Below are positions 27,259 to 35,574 of a DNA stretch of 64,000 nucleotides, piece after piece. Below the pieces are notes generated by a model. The model was not told where the DNA came from. It was given only the letters and a program-made list of their open reading frames with translations, and did no database searches. The stretch spans positions 485,857-549,856 of the forward strand of contig NZ_FNSK01000002.1 of the NCBI RefSeq assembly GCF_900105075.1, written 5' to 3'. Within the stretch, counting starts at the first letter, position 1, and each line of letters opens with the position of its first letter. A program made the translations under genes and the position numbers. Source of the DNA: Rhodobacter sp. 24-YEA-8 (GTDB lineage: Bacteria; Pseudomonadota; Alphaproteobacteria; Rhodobacterales; Rhodobacteraceae).

Positions 27259-27710
27259 AACTGGATCTGTTCAGAGCCGCCAGATCCTGGGCGAGGCGCG
27301 AAGATGGTGCGATCACCATCGAATTCGTGATTATTTTCCCGCTGTTTCTCGCCTTTCTGTTCCTTATTGTATTCGTGAGTTTTCTGATTGCGACCGCAAG
27401 CGATGTGCAGCAGCTGGCGCATGAACTTGCGCGACAATCCATTGGCCGTCTGAGTCGCGCAACGCCGCCTGCAGATGTTTGCAAGGCCCTGGCCGATGAC
27501 GAGATCCTGATGGGTGTGCTGGTCCGGCAATCGGTGCTGCTCGACCCGGCGGATCTGACGGTTCTGCCCTGCCCTGGTGCACCTGATGCGAACGGCTTTG
27601 TCACCGTGAAGGTGACGTATAATTTCGCGGGCAGCTTTGTGCAGTCGCTGGGGCAGACCTTTGGCGTTGATCTGGGCATCATCACCCGTATTTCTGCCAT
27701 CAAACTCTGA
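27255..27710 (+). CDS. tadE: TadE-type pseudopilin
   Basis: A 151-residue minor pseudopilin. A charged N-terminus leads into the prepilin boundary DGAITIEFVIIFPLFLAFL, with Glu at +5 after the Gly, followed by one hydrophobic helix and a small periplasmic domain with a Cys pair (C75, C107 area). TadE is processed by a prepilin peptidase, which is not encoded in this window. Translationally coupled to cpaD through a GTGA overlap. Confidence 0.9.
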   Translation: MKLDLFRAARSWARREDGAITIEFVIIFPLFLAFLFLIVFVSFLIATASDVQQLAHELARQSIGRLSRATPPADVCKALADDEILMGVLVRQSVLLDPADLTVLPCPGAPDANGFVTVKVTYNFAGSFVQSLGQTFGVDLGIITRISAIKL

Positions 27711-27785
27711 CGATCTGACAATTTGCACCTGATGCGCGGCAGGAATCGGGTGCATGCAACGTATGATTGATTTATCAGACATCGG

Positions 27786-27813
27786 ATTGCGGGAATCCCC
27801 TCTGCCGATTCCC
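27786..27813. promoter_or_regulatory. GGGAATC inverted repeat before the Omp85-type gene
   Basis: GGGAATC-N9-GATTCCC forms a dyad 37 bases before the start codon. The 12-mer ATTGCGGGAATC at its left edge recurs at 19695-19706, 48 bases before the BapA-prefix gene. It may be a shared regulator site or a transcript-ending stem for tadE. Confidence 0.35.
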
Positions 27814-27849
27814 CACCTCATCTTCAGCTGCCACTGAGGGGAATATCTG

Positions 27850-29151
27850 ATGGCTGTCTTCCTGAACCTGCAACGTGCAGCGCCTGCTGTTCTGATCGCG
27901 GCTGCTGCGGGATCCGTTTTTGTCGGCAGCCTTCAGGCACGGCCCTATACGGCGGTTGAGGTTCGGGGTGCCGAATTCATTGCAGCCGATGACATTGCGG
28001 CTGCCTGTGAGGTCGTAGCGGGGGAATATGATTCCTCCGATATGAGCGCGGTCCAGGAATGCCTGATGAGCAGCGGTCAGTTTCGCAGTGTAGAGGTGCG
28101 GGGCGAGGGCGCGACCCTTGTGGTCGAGGTCAGCGAGCTGAATGACCGCCCCGGTCGGGTTGAGGTCGGTCTGGCTTATGACAGCCGCGATGGCGCGACG
28201 CTCAACCTTTACTTCGAGCGCTACAATCTGTTCCCGGGCACCTTTGGCTCGATTGATCTGCGGTTCGCCGAAGAGGTGCAGTCTTTCCGCACTTCGCTTT
28301 ATCGCGCGGATGCCTTTGGCGATCTGGATTTCGGCATTGATACCGAAATGCGCAAGACCAGCTACAGTGATCAGGGGTTTGTTGCAAAGCGGGTGCTGAT
28401 CGAGCCATATCTGGCTCTTCCCTTTGCAGAGGGCGGCCGGGCCGAACTGGGGATCGGCTATCGCCGCGACGATATGACGGATGTGGCCGCGGGCTCCAGC
28501 GTGCTTTTTGGCCGTGAGATGGGGGTCATTGACGCACCCTATGTCCGTCTTGGCGTCAGCTATTCGTCCAACCCCTCGAAGAATGGCGGGGCTGGTTTCG
28601 TGACCGGGCTTTCGCTGTCACTGGACCAGTATTTCTGGGGGCTTGGCACCGATCAGAAGACATATGAGACCCGGATCGAGGCGGATGCGCGCTTTGCGCT
28701 GGCAGAGAAAACATCGCTGCTGGTCGGGCTGCGCGGCGGTATTGTGTCCGGCCAGAATGGTCATAATACACGCGCGGTTGACCGCTTCTTCGTCGGCGGG
28801 GCCGATTTCAGGGGCTTCGCGCCGCGCGGCATTGGCCCGAAAGACGGCGACTGGTTCCTCGGCGCCAATAATTACTATGTGACCAGTGTCGAGCTGCAGC
28901 GCGAGATCGATCAGCTGCTCGGCACCACCGGGCGCGTTGGTGTCTTTGCGGATATCGGGTCGGCCTGGGGGCTGGATGATACGCTGGGCGGCACTGTCGA
29001 TGACGGGAAATATATCCGCAGTTCGGTCGGCGTTTCGCTGACACTCGATCTGGGCAATATACCGGTGTCGCTCTTTGTGGCCAAACCGGTCGATTACCTG
29101 GATGGCGATGACAGACAGAGCTTCGGTATCAGTTTCAGCACATCATTCTGA
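27850..29151 (+). CDS. Omp85-superfamily outer-membrane protein with one POTRA-like domain
   Basis: A 433-residue outer-membrane protein. The signal peptide ends near residue 30. Residues about 35-95 resemble a single POTRA domain (YTAVEVRGAEFIAADDIAAACEVVAGEY). Residues about 105-433 alternate polar and hydrophobic residues like a 16-strand beta-barrel and carry the Omp85 barrel signature GGADFRGF near residue 315. The C-terminus ends in Phe (FSTSF), the usual outer-membrane targeting signal. It could insert or secrete a partner across the outer membrane, as TamA or TpsB proteins do. It lies in line with cpaC-cpaD-tadE; no two-partner exoprotein is adjacent. Confidence 0.8.
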   Translation: MAVFLNLQRAAPAVLIAAAAGSVFVGSLQARPYTAVEVRGAEFIAADDIAAACEVVAGEYDSSDMSAVQECLMSSGQFRSVEVRGEGATLVVEVSELNDRPGRVEVGLAYDSRDGATLNLYFERYNLFPGTFGSIDLRFAEEVQSFRTSLYRADAFGDLDFGIDTEMRKTSYSDQGFVAKRVLIEPYLALPFAEGGRAELGIGYRRDDMTDVAAGSSVLFGREMGVIDAPYVRLGVSYSSNPSKNGGAGFVTGLSLSLDQYFWGLGTDQKTYETRIEADARFALAEKTSLLVGLRGGIVSGQNGHNTRAVDRFFVGGADFRGFAPRGIGPKDGDWFLGANNYYVTSVELQREIDQLLGTTGRVGVFADIGSAWGLDDTLGGTVDDGKYIRSSVGVSLTLDLGNIPVSLFVAKPVDYLDGDDRQSFGISFSTSF

Positions 29152-29156
29152 GAAAT

Positions 29157-29187
29157 CCGGCTGCGGCAGTAGATCTGCCGCAGCCGG
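29157..29187. terminator. Bidirectional stem between convergent genes
   Basis: Perfect 13-bp stem CCGGCTGCGGCAG / CTGCCGCAGCCGG with a five-base loop, exactly between the Omp85-type gene (plus) and the LuxR-type regulator (minus). The flanking T content is modest but position and strength support a shared terminator. Confidence 0.75.
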
Positions 29188-29198
29188 ACAGAATGCGT

Positions 29199-29843
29199 TC
29201 AGGCCAGCTTCAGATTGCGCGCCTGGATAACCGCTTGGGTCCGGTTTGTGACCCCCAGCTTGCGGCAGATCGATTTCACATGCATTTTGACGGTGGCTTC
29301 GGCCAGCCCCAGATTTTCGCCGATTTCCCGATTGGGCATGCCATCGGCCAGGAGATTAAGCACCGAGACCTCGCGGTCTGAAAGAGGCGAGACGAAAGCC
29401 TTCTGTGTGGCTTTATTCTCCTGGATCAGCTCAAGCGGGAAATAGCGCTCTCCTGCCGCCATGAAGCGAATGGCATTTGTGAGGCTTTTCATCGAAGTGG
29501 TCTTCGGAACCAGGCCGGCCGCGCCATTCCGGGTCATCTCATCGACAACACGCGGGGTAGGGCCCCCGGTGATGATGCCGACCGGCTTCCCCGCATTCAA
29601 TGCGGTGATCTGCTTCAGTGTTTCGACCCCATGCATCCCGGGCATGTCGAGATCCAGCAGGATGAGGTCGAATTCGCCGTTTTTCTTCAGCTGTTCGATT
29701 GCACCATCGATCGAGACCGCGGTGCTGAGCTTGATATCCGGGCTGTTCTCCAGCACCAGGCCGATGATTTCGAGGATCAGGGTATGGTCATCGGCGATGA
29801 GCACGCTGAGCGGCGCAGGTGCCGGATTGTTTTCACTCATCAT
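29199..29843 (-). CDS. NarL/FixJ-type (LuxR HTH) response regulator
   Basis: A 214-residue transcription regulator. The receiver (about 12-128) has SVLIADDH, the phosphorylation site in LILLDLDMPGM (Asp64), and the Lys of VPKTTS. The LuxR-type helix-turn-helix (about 148-212) has LSDREVSVLNLLADGMPNREIGENLGLAEATVKMHVKSI-type sequence. The most likely phosphodonor is the Hpt-carrying hybrid kinase encoded just upstream on the same strand. Position between the Tad genes and the large surface protein suggests that it controls both. Confidence 0.93.
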   Translation of the reverse strand: MMSENNPAPAPLSVLIADDHTLILEIIGLVLENSPDIKLSTAVSIDGAIEQLKKNGEFDLILLDLDMPGMHGVETLKQITALNAGKPVGIITGGPTPRVVDEMTRNGAAGLVPKTTSMKSLTNAIRFMAAGERYFPLELIQENKATQKAFVSPLSDREVSVLNLLADGMPNREIGENLGLAEATVKMHVKSICRKLGVTNRTQAVIQARNLKLA

Positions 29844-29922
29844 GTCTCTCTCATTGCCCTGTCAGAATTGCCCTGCCAGGTGAATACCGCCGACTGCGAC
29901 GATTGGATAAACGTCTGTAAAA

Positions 29923-29951
29923 ATCACATGCTCAGAAGAGAGAATTGTCAA
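29923..29951 (-). promoter_or_regulatory. Candidate promoter of the LuxR-type regulator
   Basis: On the minus strand TTGACA and TGTGAT are separated by 17 bases, about 80 bases before the start codon. The regulator may therefore be expressed independently of the kinase. Confidence 0.5.
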
Positions 29952-30052
29952 GACTTTAAGCGGGGATCCGGCCCAGCGGTTCGACAGCTTCTCTTTTTGG
30001 GCAGTGACCTCGCCGGTCGAACAAAACTTAAGACTTATGATCGGGATTACCG

Positions 30053-31906
30053 TCAGCTTTCGGCTGCATACTGCTGCAGCCGAACTTCCGTACTATGTGC
30101 CATCTCTTCCGCAAGATCCAGCGTCGCGGCATCGCATAGCCCCACGCGGGCGTCGATCTGCAAGCGCCGAAGTGCGTATTCGACCCCTGCCAACCCGGTA
30201 AGACCGGCAGACCCGATCGCTGAATGGATCCGTGCCCGCAGATTTTCGGGGATTTCCGGGCTGCGGGCGAGGTCAAAGACCTCGCGCGCCTCTTCAAGCG
30301 CGCGCTGCATGAAGACAAGCGTTGCAGGGCGTCCCATTTCTGCGGTCAGTTCAAGGACAAGTGCATTGTTCAGCATGGTCTCGGGCGTCTGCATTCTGTT
30401 GATGGCCTGTTGGCGGGGCCGTGTCCCTTCTTTCGCATCCCTGAGAGCGAGGCGTAATTCAGACGGGCGCACGGGTTTGATAAGAATATGATCCATCCCC
30501 GCAGCGAGGCCGGATCCGTGGATCACCGAGCCGACATGTGCCGTAAGCCCGACGATAAGAAGATGTTCTCCGGCGCTTTCCTCGCTGCGGATCTGGCGCG
30601 CCACTTCGATCCCGTCGATATCGGGCAAAGTGACGTCCAGCAGAACAACATCGATCTGATCTTTCTTTGATCTGACCCGCAGAAGCGCATCCATACCGTT
30701 GACGACGCCTTCAACTTCCGCGCCGGCATCGGTCAATGTCCGCAACAGGATTGCGAGATTTACGGGATTGTCCTCGACGACAAGGATCCTGAGACCGGCA
30801 AGACTGATGAATTCCGGACGGTCCGGGTTCTGATCCCCGCGCTGATCGTCCCGTGCCCTGGCGCCGGTGAGCGGAAAGGTGATGCGGAAAAGTGCGCCGC
30901 GTTCTTTGCCCTGTCCCAGTTCGATCCGGCCGCGCAGGCGGCTGACCGCCCGGGACACAATGCCAAGCCCGAGCCCGTACCCGTCTTTGCTGCCCGGTTG
31001 GAGGGGCCGTCCAGCGGTGCCGGGGCTGAGCACCAGCTTGCGCTCGGCCTCAGTGAAGCCCGGCCCGACATCTTCGACTTCCAGCGTCACAAGACTTTCA
31101 AAGCTGCCTTCGGTGGCCGCGATTTTCAGCCTTACGGTAATGGGGCCGTTCATATTGAAACGGTTCGCGTTTGTGATCAGGTTTTGCAACACCGCGCGCA
31201 ACAGATGCGGTCCGCCGCTATGCCAGGCCTCACCTTCGGGCAGCTCGGCCAGGATAAAGTTATTGCTGCGCCGGCAGATCGGGTCAAGCAGGCGGACCGT
31301 TTCGCGCACGACGGCGATCAGATCGAAATCGACCCGCGGTTCCGTATCTGCCGATACCCCGTCCATCCGCACCGTTTCCAGCAGATTGGCGACCTGATCA
31401 ATGGCAAGCTGTGCGAGGGCGCCCAGCTCGGCCTCTCGCCCATCCTGCGTTCTGGCGTCTTTAAGACCATCCGCCGCAATGATCAGCGATTGCAGCGGCG
31501 CGCGCAGATCATGGGCCATATCTGTGATGCGCTCTGAAAGCGAGCGGTCCTCGGCAGACAGGGTGCCACTGGTGACGCGCATCAGATAATAGCGGGCGAG
31601 CCCGGTTTCCGCCGGAATGACGTGCAGATCCGCAGTCTCTTCATCGGAGGGGCTGACGCTGCAGCTTCCGCGTGCCTGCGCTTCATCGCGTGCACCGGCC
31701 CAGTCCGCCGATCTGCCAAACCTGTGCCATTGCGCGACTTTCGCGGCTCCCGCCACAGCATTTGCAAGCAGGAGGTCTCCGCTATCCGCAAATATTGCCG
31801 TGGCGCGGCTGTCGGTCGCGATAACCGCAGCAAGCAGATCCAGGATGTTGACGGTGGAATCCGCTTTGGTCTGTGCCGGCTGGTGCGCCACCTGGGGAGG
31901 AATCAC
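30053..31906 (-). CDS. Soluble HisKA-REC-Hpt hybrid histidine kinase
   Basis: A 617-residue phosphorelay kinase without membrane segments. Residues 1-115 form a PAS-like or undefined sensor part. HisKA carries MAHDLRAPLQSL (His132). The HATPase domain (about 215-345) has NLITNANRFN, DVGPGF and GLGLGIVSRAVS. The receiver (about 365-490) has ILVVEDNPVNLAI, VVLLDVTLPDIDG, VGLTAHV and IKPVRPSEL. The C-terminal Hpt-like domain has RIHSAIGSAG with His561. It thus contains a full internal relay ending in an Hpt that can pass phosphate to the LuxR-type regulator encoded 209 bp downstream. Confidence 0.92.
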   Translation of the reverse strand: MIPPQVAHQPAQTKADSTVNILDLLAAVIATDSRATAIFADSGDLLLANAVAGAAKVAQWHRFGRSADWAGARDEAQARGSCSVSPSDEETADLHVIPAETGLARYYLMRVTSGTLSAEDRSLSERITDMAHDLRAPLQSLIIAADGLKDARTQDGREAELGALAQLAIDQVANLLETVRMDGVSADTEPRVDFDLIAVVRETVRLLDPICRRSNNFILAELPEGEAWHSGGPHLLRAVLQNLITNANRFNMNGPITVRLKIAATEGSFESLVTLEVEDVGPGFTEAERKLVLSPGTAGRPLQPGSKDGYGLGLGIVSRAVSRLRGRIELGQGKERGALFRITFPLTGARARDDQRGDQNPDRPEFISLAGLRILVVEDNPVNLAILLRTLTDAGAEVEGVVNGMDALLRVRSKKDQIDVVLLDVTLPDIDGIEVARQIRSEESAGEHLLIVGLTAHVGSVIHGSGLAAGMDHILIKPVRPSELRLALRDAKEGTRPRQQAINRMQTPETMLNNALVLELTAEMGRPATLVFMQRALEEAREVFDLARSPEIPENLRARIHSAIGSAGLTGLAGVEYALRRLQIDARVGLCDAATLDLAEEMAHSTEVRLQQYAAES

Positions 31907-32278
31907 GTCATACTCCTTAAGATCTGCCGAATGTGTTTCTTCGTGGTTCAGTCTTCAACGCTCAGGCCCTTGCAGGCGGCTTGTGTCAGCAAAATACCGA
32001 ATGACAAGGGGTAAATTGTTTCCTTTTTCGGGAAGCACTGTTCTTCCTGAGGTTGTTTTATCAGGCAAATCACAACCAGGAACCCCTGGATACGGGCGAT
32101 TTTCAAGAGATGTCCACCAGAGCAGGGAAATCGGGGCCATTCCGATGGCACCAGGTGCTGCCCGGCCAGGGCCTTTGCCCTCATCCTGATTGACATACCT
32201 ACCCAATATCAATCATACATACTTTCGTAGTGTCATACTAACCCCTACGATGCCACGATCAACCAAGGGTGTGATGAG
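31907..32278. other. Divergent control region before the large surface protein operon
   Basis: A relatively AT-rich region between the phosphorelay kinase (minus) and the small membrane protein (plus). It contains TTGACA at 32190 without a convincing -10 and the shared ATACATACTTTCG motif at 32215-32227. An imperfect CGTAG/CTACG dyad overlaps the latter. No gene is recognisable; short open frames here have no RBS or family features. Confidence 0.5.
32215..32227 (+). promoter_or_regulatory. Shared island motif ATACATACTTTCG, copy 2
   Basis: The 13-mer is identical to the one before the receiver-like gene, in sense orientation and ending 51 bases before the start codon (48 in the other case). 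TTGACA lies 19 bases upstream of it. Confidence 0.45.
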
Positions 32279-32476
32279 ATGATAATTTTTATACTCGCTC
32301 TCGCAGTGCTTACGGAAATTCTTGTGGCAGGGGTTGTTTTTGCTTTGGGCGGGGGCTGGTTGCCCGCCCTCTTCATCGCCCAGGGGGCGGGATGTGCTGC
32401 GGTTCTGGGGGCCGCTCTAGTCGGAATTGGGCTGCAGCACATCCATGAGACAGCGGGCGCAGCAAGCGCCGCCTGA
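32279..32476 (+). CDS. Small two-helix membrane protein upstream of the large surface protein
   Basis: A 65-residue very hydrophobic protein (MIIFILALAVLTEILVAGVV...) with two probable membrane helices and a short polar C-terminus (HIHETAGAASAA). It is 38 bases before the large surface-protein gene and probably cotranscribed with it. A weak GATGAG lies before the ATG. No family recognised; it might help membrane anchoring or export of the downstream protein. Confidence 0.55.
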   Translation: MIIFILALAVLTEILVAGVVFALGGGWLPALFIAQGAGCAAVLGAALVGIGLQHIHETAGAASAA

Positions 32477-32514
32477 TCCAACAAACGTAACAAACCAATC
32501 TAGGACGAAGAACG

Positions 32515-35412
32515 ATGGGACCCATTCGCATCAACGCTGACAAGCCCACTGACTTCCGGGTCACAGCCCGGCAGGACCAGGTACAGAAATTCGTCCGGGA
32601 GGGCGACAATCTGGTTGTCCGGCTGGTCGACGGCAAAAGCATCATTATCACCGACTTCTTCGTCAAAGGACCGAATGGCGAAGTAAGCCGTCTTCTCTAT
32701 GAAGATGGCACGTTCAGCGGTGTTGATGGCAATTCGCAGACCGTCGAAGAAGCCGTCGATGGCATCGGCTCGGCCATGACCAATGAGGAAATGATCGCTC
32801 TTGGTGCTGCCGGCCTGGCTGGCATCGGGATCCTCGCCTCATCCGGCAGCAGCGATGCCGCGCCCGGCGACGGCGATGGCGACGGCGACGGCGATGGCGA
32901 TGGCGACGGCGACGGCGATGGCGACGGCGATGGCGACGGCGACGGCGACGGCGATGGCGACGGCGATGGCGACGGCGATGGCGACGGCGATGGCGATGGC
33001 GATGGCGACGGCGACGGCGACGGCGATGGCGACGGCGATGGCGACGGCGATGGCGACGGCGATGGCGACGGCGATGGCGACGGCGATGGCGACGGCGATG
33101 GCGACGGCGATGGCGATGGCGACGGCGATGGCGACGGCGATGGCGATGGCGACGGCGACGGCGATGGCGATGGCGACGGCGATGGCGATGGCGACGGCGA
33201 TGGCGACGGCGATGGCGACGGCGATGGCGATGGCGACGGCGATGGCGACGGCGATGGCGACGGCGATGGCGACGGCGATGGCGACGGCGATGGCGACGGC
33301 GATGGCGACGGCGACGGCGATGGCGACGGCGACGGCGATGGCGATGGCGACGGCGACGGCGATGGCGACGGCGATGGCGACGGCGATGGCGACGGCGACG
33401 GCGATGGCGATGGCGACGGCGACGGCGACGGCGATGGCGACGGCGATGGCGACGGCGATGGCGACGGCGACGGCGATGGCGATGGCGACGGCGACGGCGA
33501 TGGCGATGGCGACGGCGATGGCGATGGCGACGGCGATGGCGACGGGAACTCGGTTCTTGGCGAAGTTCTCGAAGGCGTCAGCACAATCGCTCCAGCCCTG
33601 CTGAACGGCATCAGCGACGCTCTGACCAATCTCGGAAATGCTGATGTCAGCGCGACGGTGAATGGTCTGCTTGACACTGTGGCAACCGTTCTGGGTGGTG
33701 AGAATGGCCTGCTCGACACTGCCGGAGACGCGGTCGGTGAGCTGGTCTCCAGCGTTGAAGCCGGGCTGGCGGCTCTGCTCGAGGGGCTTGAAAACGGCAC
33801 GCCTCTGGCCGGTGCAGGCAACCTTCTGGCCGCATTGGTCGAAGGTATCCTGGGCGGTGATCCGGCAAGCGGCGAAGCCGGCGGCCTGATCCCGCATCTG
33901 GAAGGCGGCACTGCGGTGGCAGCTGCGGCTCTGGCAGCTGGTCTTGCCGAAGCCCTCGGCGCTTTGGACAGCCTGGATGTTGCCGGAGCGCTCGGCGCGG
34001 TCCTCACCGCGGTTGATGCGGCCCTGTTGCAGGAAGGCGCCCTGGTTGGCGAGGCCCTGGAAGGGGTGCACGATCTGCTTGAAAACCTGCTCGGCGGCCT
34101 TGACGGCGCAGTCACGGATCTGACCAGCGGCGATGTGCTTGGCGCGGTCTCGACCCTGGTCGACGGTCTGCTCGCAGGTGTCTTTGGTGGCGGTGAAGGC
34201 GGCGGCGGCGGTTTGCTGACCGGCTTGCTCGACGGCCTCCTCGGCGATCTGTTGGGGGATGACGGTCTGCTGGGTGGCCTGCTCGGCGGTATCGTCGGCG
34301 GCAATGGTGGCCTGCTTGGCGGCCTCATTGGCGAGAACGGCCTGCTTGGTGGCCTCCTGGGCGGTGAAGGCGGTCTGTTGGGCGGTCTGCTCGGCGGCGA
34401 CGGCGGTCTGCTGGGTGGTCTCCTTGGCGGAGAAGGTGGCGGTCTCCTTGACGCAGTGCTCGGCGATGACGGTCTTCTCGGTGGTCTCTTGGGCGGTGAC
34501 GGTGGCCTGCTCGGCGGTCTGCTCGGGAATAACGGCCTGCTTGGCGGTCTTCTGGGCGGCGGTGGCCTCCTTGGCGGGCTGTTGGGTGGCGCAAGCGGCG
34601 GTCTGCTGGACGGCATCCTTGGTGACCACGGCCTGGTCGGCGGTCTCATTGGCGGCGAAGGCGATCTCCTCGGCGGCCTTCTGGATCCGATCCTTGGTGA
34701 CAATGGCCTTCTCGGCGGTCTCCTCGGCGGTGAAGGTGATCTCCTCGGCGGCCTTCTGGATCCGATCCTTGGTGACAATGGCCTGGTCGGCGGTCTCCTC
34801 GGCGGCGACGGTGACCTCCTCGGTGGCCTTCTGGAGCCGGTCCTCGGTGACAATGGCCTGATTGGCGGTCTCCTTGGCGGCGACGGCGACCTTCTGGGTG
34901 GCCTCCTGGAGCCGGTCCTTGGTGACAATGGCCTGATTGGCGGTCTCCTTGGCGGCGACGGCGACCTCCTCGGCGGCCTTCTGGAGCCGGTCCTTGGTGA
35001 CAATGGCCTGATTGGCGGTCTCCTCGGCGGCGACGGCGATCTCCTCGGTGGCCTTCTGGAGCCGGTCCTTGGTGACAATGGCCTGATTGGCGGTCTCCTC
35101 GGCGGCGACGGCGACCTCCTCGGCGGCCTTCTGGAGCCGGTCCTTGGTGACAATGGCCTGGTCGGCGGTCTCCTCGGCGGCGACGGTGATCTCCTCGGTG
35201 GCCTTCTGGAGCCGGTCCTTGGTGACAACGGCCTGGTTGGTGGTCTGCTGGGTGACGATGGCCTGGTCGGCGGCTTGCTGGGAGATAATGGTCTGGTTGG
35301 CGGCCTTGTCGGCGGCCTGCTGGGTGGGAATGGTGGCCTTCTTGGCGGTCTCTTCGGGGGTAGCAGCACCCTCCTGGAAGATGACAGCCATGCTGGCGCC
35401 CTGCTCTCGTAA
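32515..35412 (+). CDS. Giant-repeat surface protein with BapA-prefix domain and (Gly-Asp)113 tract
   Basis: A 965-residue putative adhesin. Residues 1-90 form a BapA/LapF prefix-like domain ([20 protein letters not shown]), homologous to the smaller prefix protein of the secretion operon. Residues 118-343 are 113 uninterrupted Gly-Asp pairs. Residues about 344-560 are Ala/Leu/Gly-rich with leucine-rich helix-like blocks. From about 560 to 950 there are [13 protein letters not shown] repeats, including eight near-identical 25-residue units. There is no signal peptide, which fits type I secretion. The end ([15 protein letters not shown]) is acidic and hydrophobic, as in many type I signals. It is probably exported by the TolC/ABC/HlyD system 8-12 kb upstream. 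Confidence 0.8.
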   Translation: MGPIRINADKPTDFRVTARQDQVQKFVREGDNLVVRLVDGKSIIITDFFVKGPNGEVSRLLYEDGTFSGVDGNSQTVEEAVDGIGSAMTNEEMIALGAAGLAGIGILASSGSSDAAPGDGDGDGDGDGDGDGDGDGDGDGDGDGDGDGDGDGDGDGDGDGDGDGDGDGDGDGDGDGDGDGDGDGDGDGDGDGDGDGDGDGDGDGDGDGDGDGDGDGDGDGDGDGDGDGDGDGDGDGDGDGDGDGDGDGDGDGDGDGDGDGDGDGDGDGDGDGDGDGDGDGDGDGDGDGDGDGDGDGDGDGDGDGDGDGDGDGDGDGDGDGDGDGDGDGDGDGDGDGDGDGDGDGNSVLGEVLEGVSTIAPALLNGISDALTNLGNADVSATVNGLLDTVATVLGGENGLLDTAGDAVGELVSSVEAGLAALLEGLENGTPLAGAGNLLAALVEGILGGDPASGEAGGLIPHLEGGTAVAAAALAAGLAEALGALDSLDVAGALGAVLTAVDAALLQEGALVGEALEGVHDLLENLLGGLDGAVTDLTSGDVLGAVSTLVDGLLAGVFGGGEGGGGGLLTGLLDGLLGDLLGDDGLLGGLLGGIVGGNGGLLGGLIGENGLLGGLLGGEGGLLGGLLGGDGGLLGGLLGGEGGGLLDAVLGDDGLLGGLLGGDGGLLGGLLGNNGLLGGLLGGGGLLGGLLGGASGGLLDGILGDHGLVGGLIGGEGDLLGGLLDPILGDNGLLGGLLGGEGDLLGGLLDPILGDNGLVGGLLGGDGDLLGGLLEPVLGDNGLIGGLLGGDGDLLGGLLEPVLGDNGLIGGLLGGDGDLLGGLLEPVLGDNGLIGGLLGGDGDLLGGLLEPVLGDNGLIGGLLGGDGDLLGGLLEPVLGDNGLVGGLLGGDGDLLGGLLEPVLGDNGLVGGLLGDDGLVGGLLGDNGLVGGLVGGLLGGNGGLLGGLFGGSSTLLEDDSHAGALLS
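32866..33543 (+). repeat. Hexanucleotide repeat encoding 113 Gly-Asp pairs
   Basis: 678 bases of GGCGAY units without interruption; Gly is always GGC and Asp alternates between GAC and GAT. The six-base period means that slippage changes length without frameshift. All six frames stay open across it, producing long false reading frames on the minus strand. Confidence 0.97.
34622..35221 (+). repeat. Eight tandem 75-bp units in the surface-protein gene
   Basis: Units begin at about 34622, 34697, 34772, 34847, 34922, 34997, 35072 and 35147, each starting with a GGTGACAATGGCC-like sequence. Each encodes the 25-residue unit [20 protein letters not shown] plus EPVLG, with Ile/Val/Leu and Glu/Asp variants. 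The middle copies are almost identical, pointing to recent duplication or homogenisation. Less regular GLLGG repeats lie on both sides. Confidence 0.93.
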
Positions 35413-35456
35413 CTGAGAGCTCCCTCAGGAGCGGAACAACCCCCCGTTCCTGATAC

Positions 35457-35490
35457 TGAGCTGCCGCACCCCCATGCGGCAGCTCATTTT
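35457..35490 (+). terminator. Terminator after the large surface protein
   Basis: Stem TGAGCTGCCGCA / TGCGGCAGCTCA with a six-base loop, followed by TTTTATTTG. It ends the surface-protein transcript. Confidence 0.9.
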
Positions 35491-35534
35491 ATTTGTAGCC
35501 GGCGGGATTTTGTCGGAAGACTGCTGACGCAGAA

Positions 35535-35561
35535 GACACAGAATACGACGACACAGAATAC
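35535..35561. repeat. Direct repeat GACACAGAATAC before the toroid-fold gene
   Basis: Two exact copies (35535-35546 and 35550-35561) with a 15-base period end 14 bases before the GTG start. This may be a short duplication or a protein binding site. Confidence 0.45.
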
Positions 35562-35574
35562 AGGGGCCGTTTTC

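Noticed and set aside
32866..33543. RTX calcium-binding nonapeptides or a CRISPR-like array
   Set aside because: The sequence is a strict two-residue (Gly-Asp) repeat lacking the GGxGxDxUx pattern, and there are no spacers.
32697..35391. Two long minus-strand open frames (about 850-890 codons) across the surface-protein gene
   Set aside because: They arise because the GGCGAY hexamer and GLLGG repeats lack stop codons in all frames; the products are Ser-Pro, Ala-Ile-Val or Arg-Pro runs without domains or ribosome sites.
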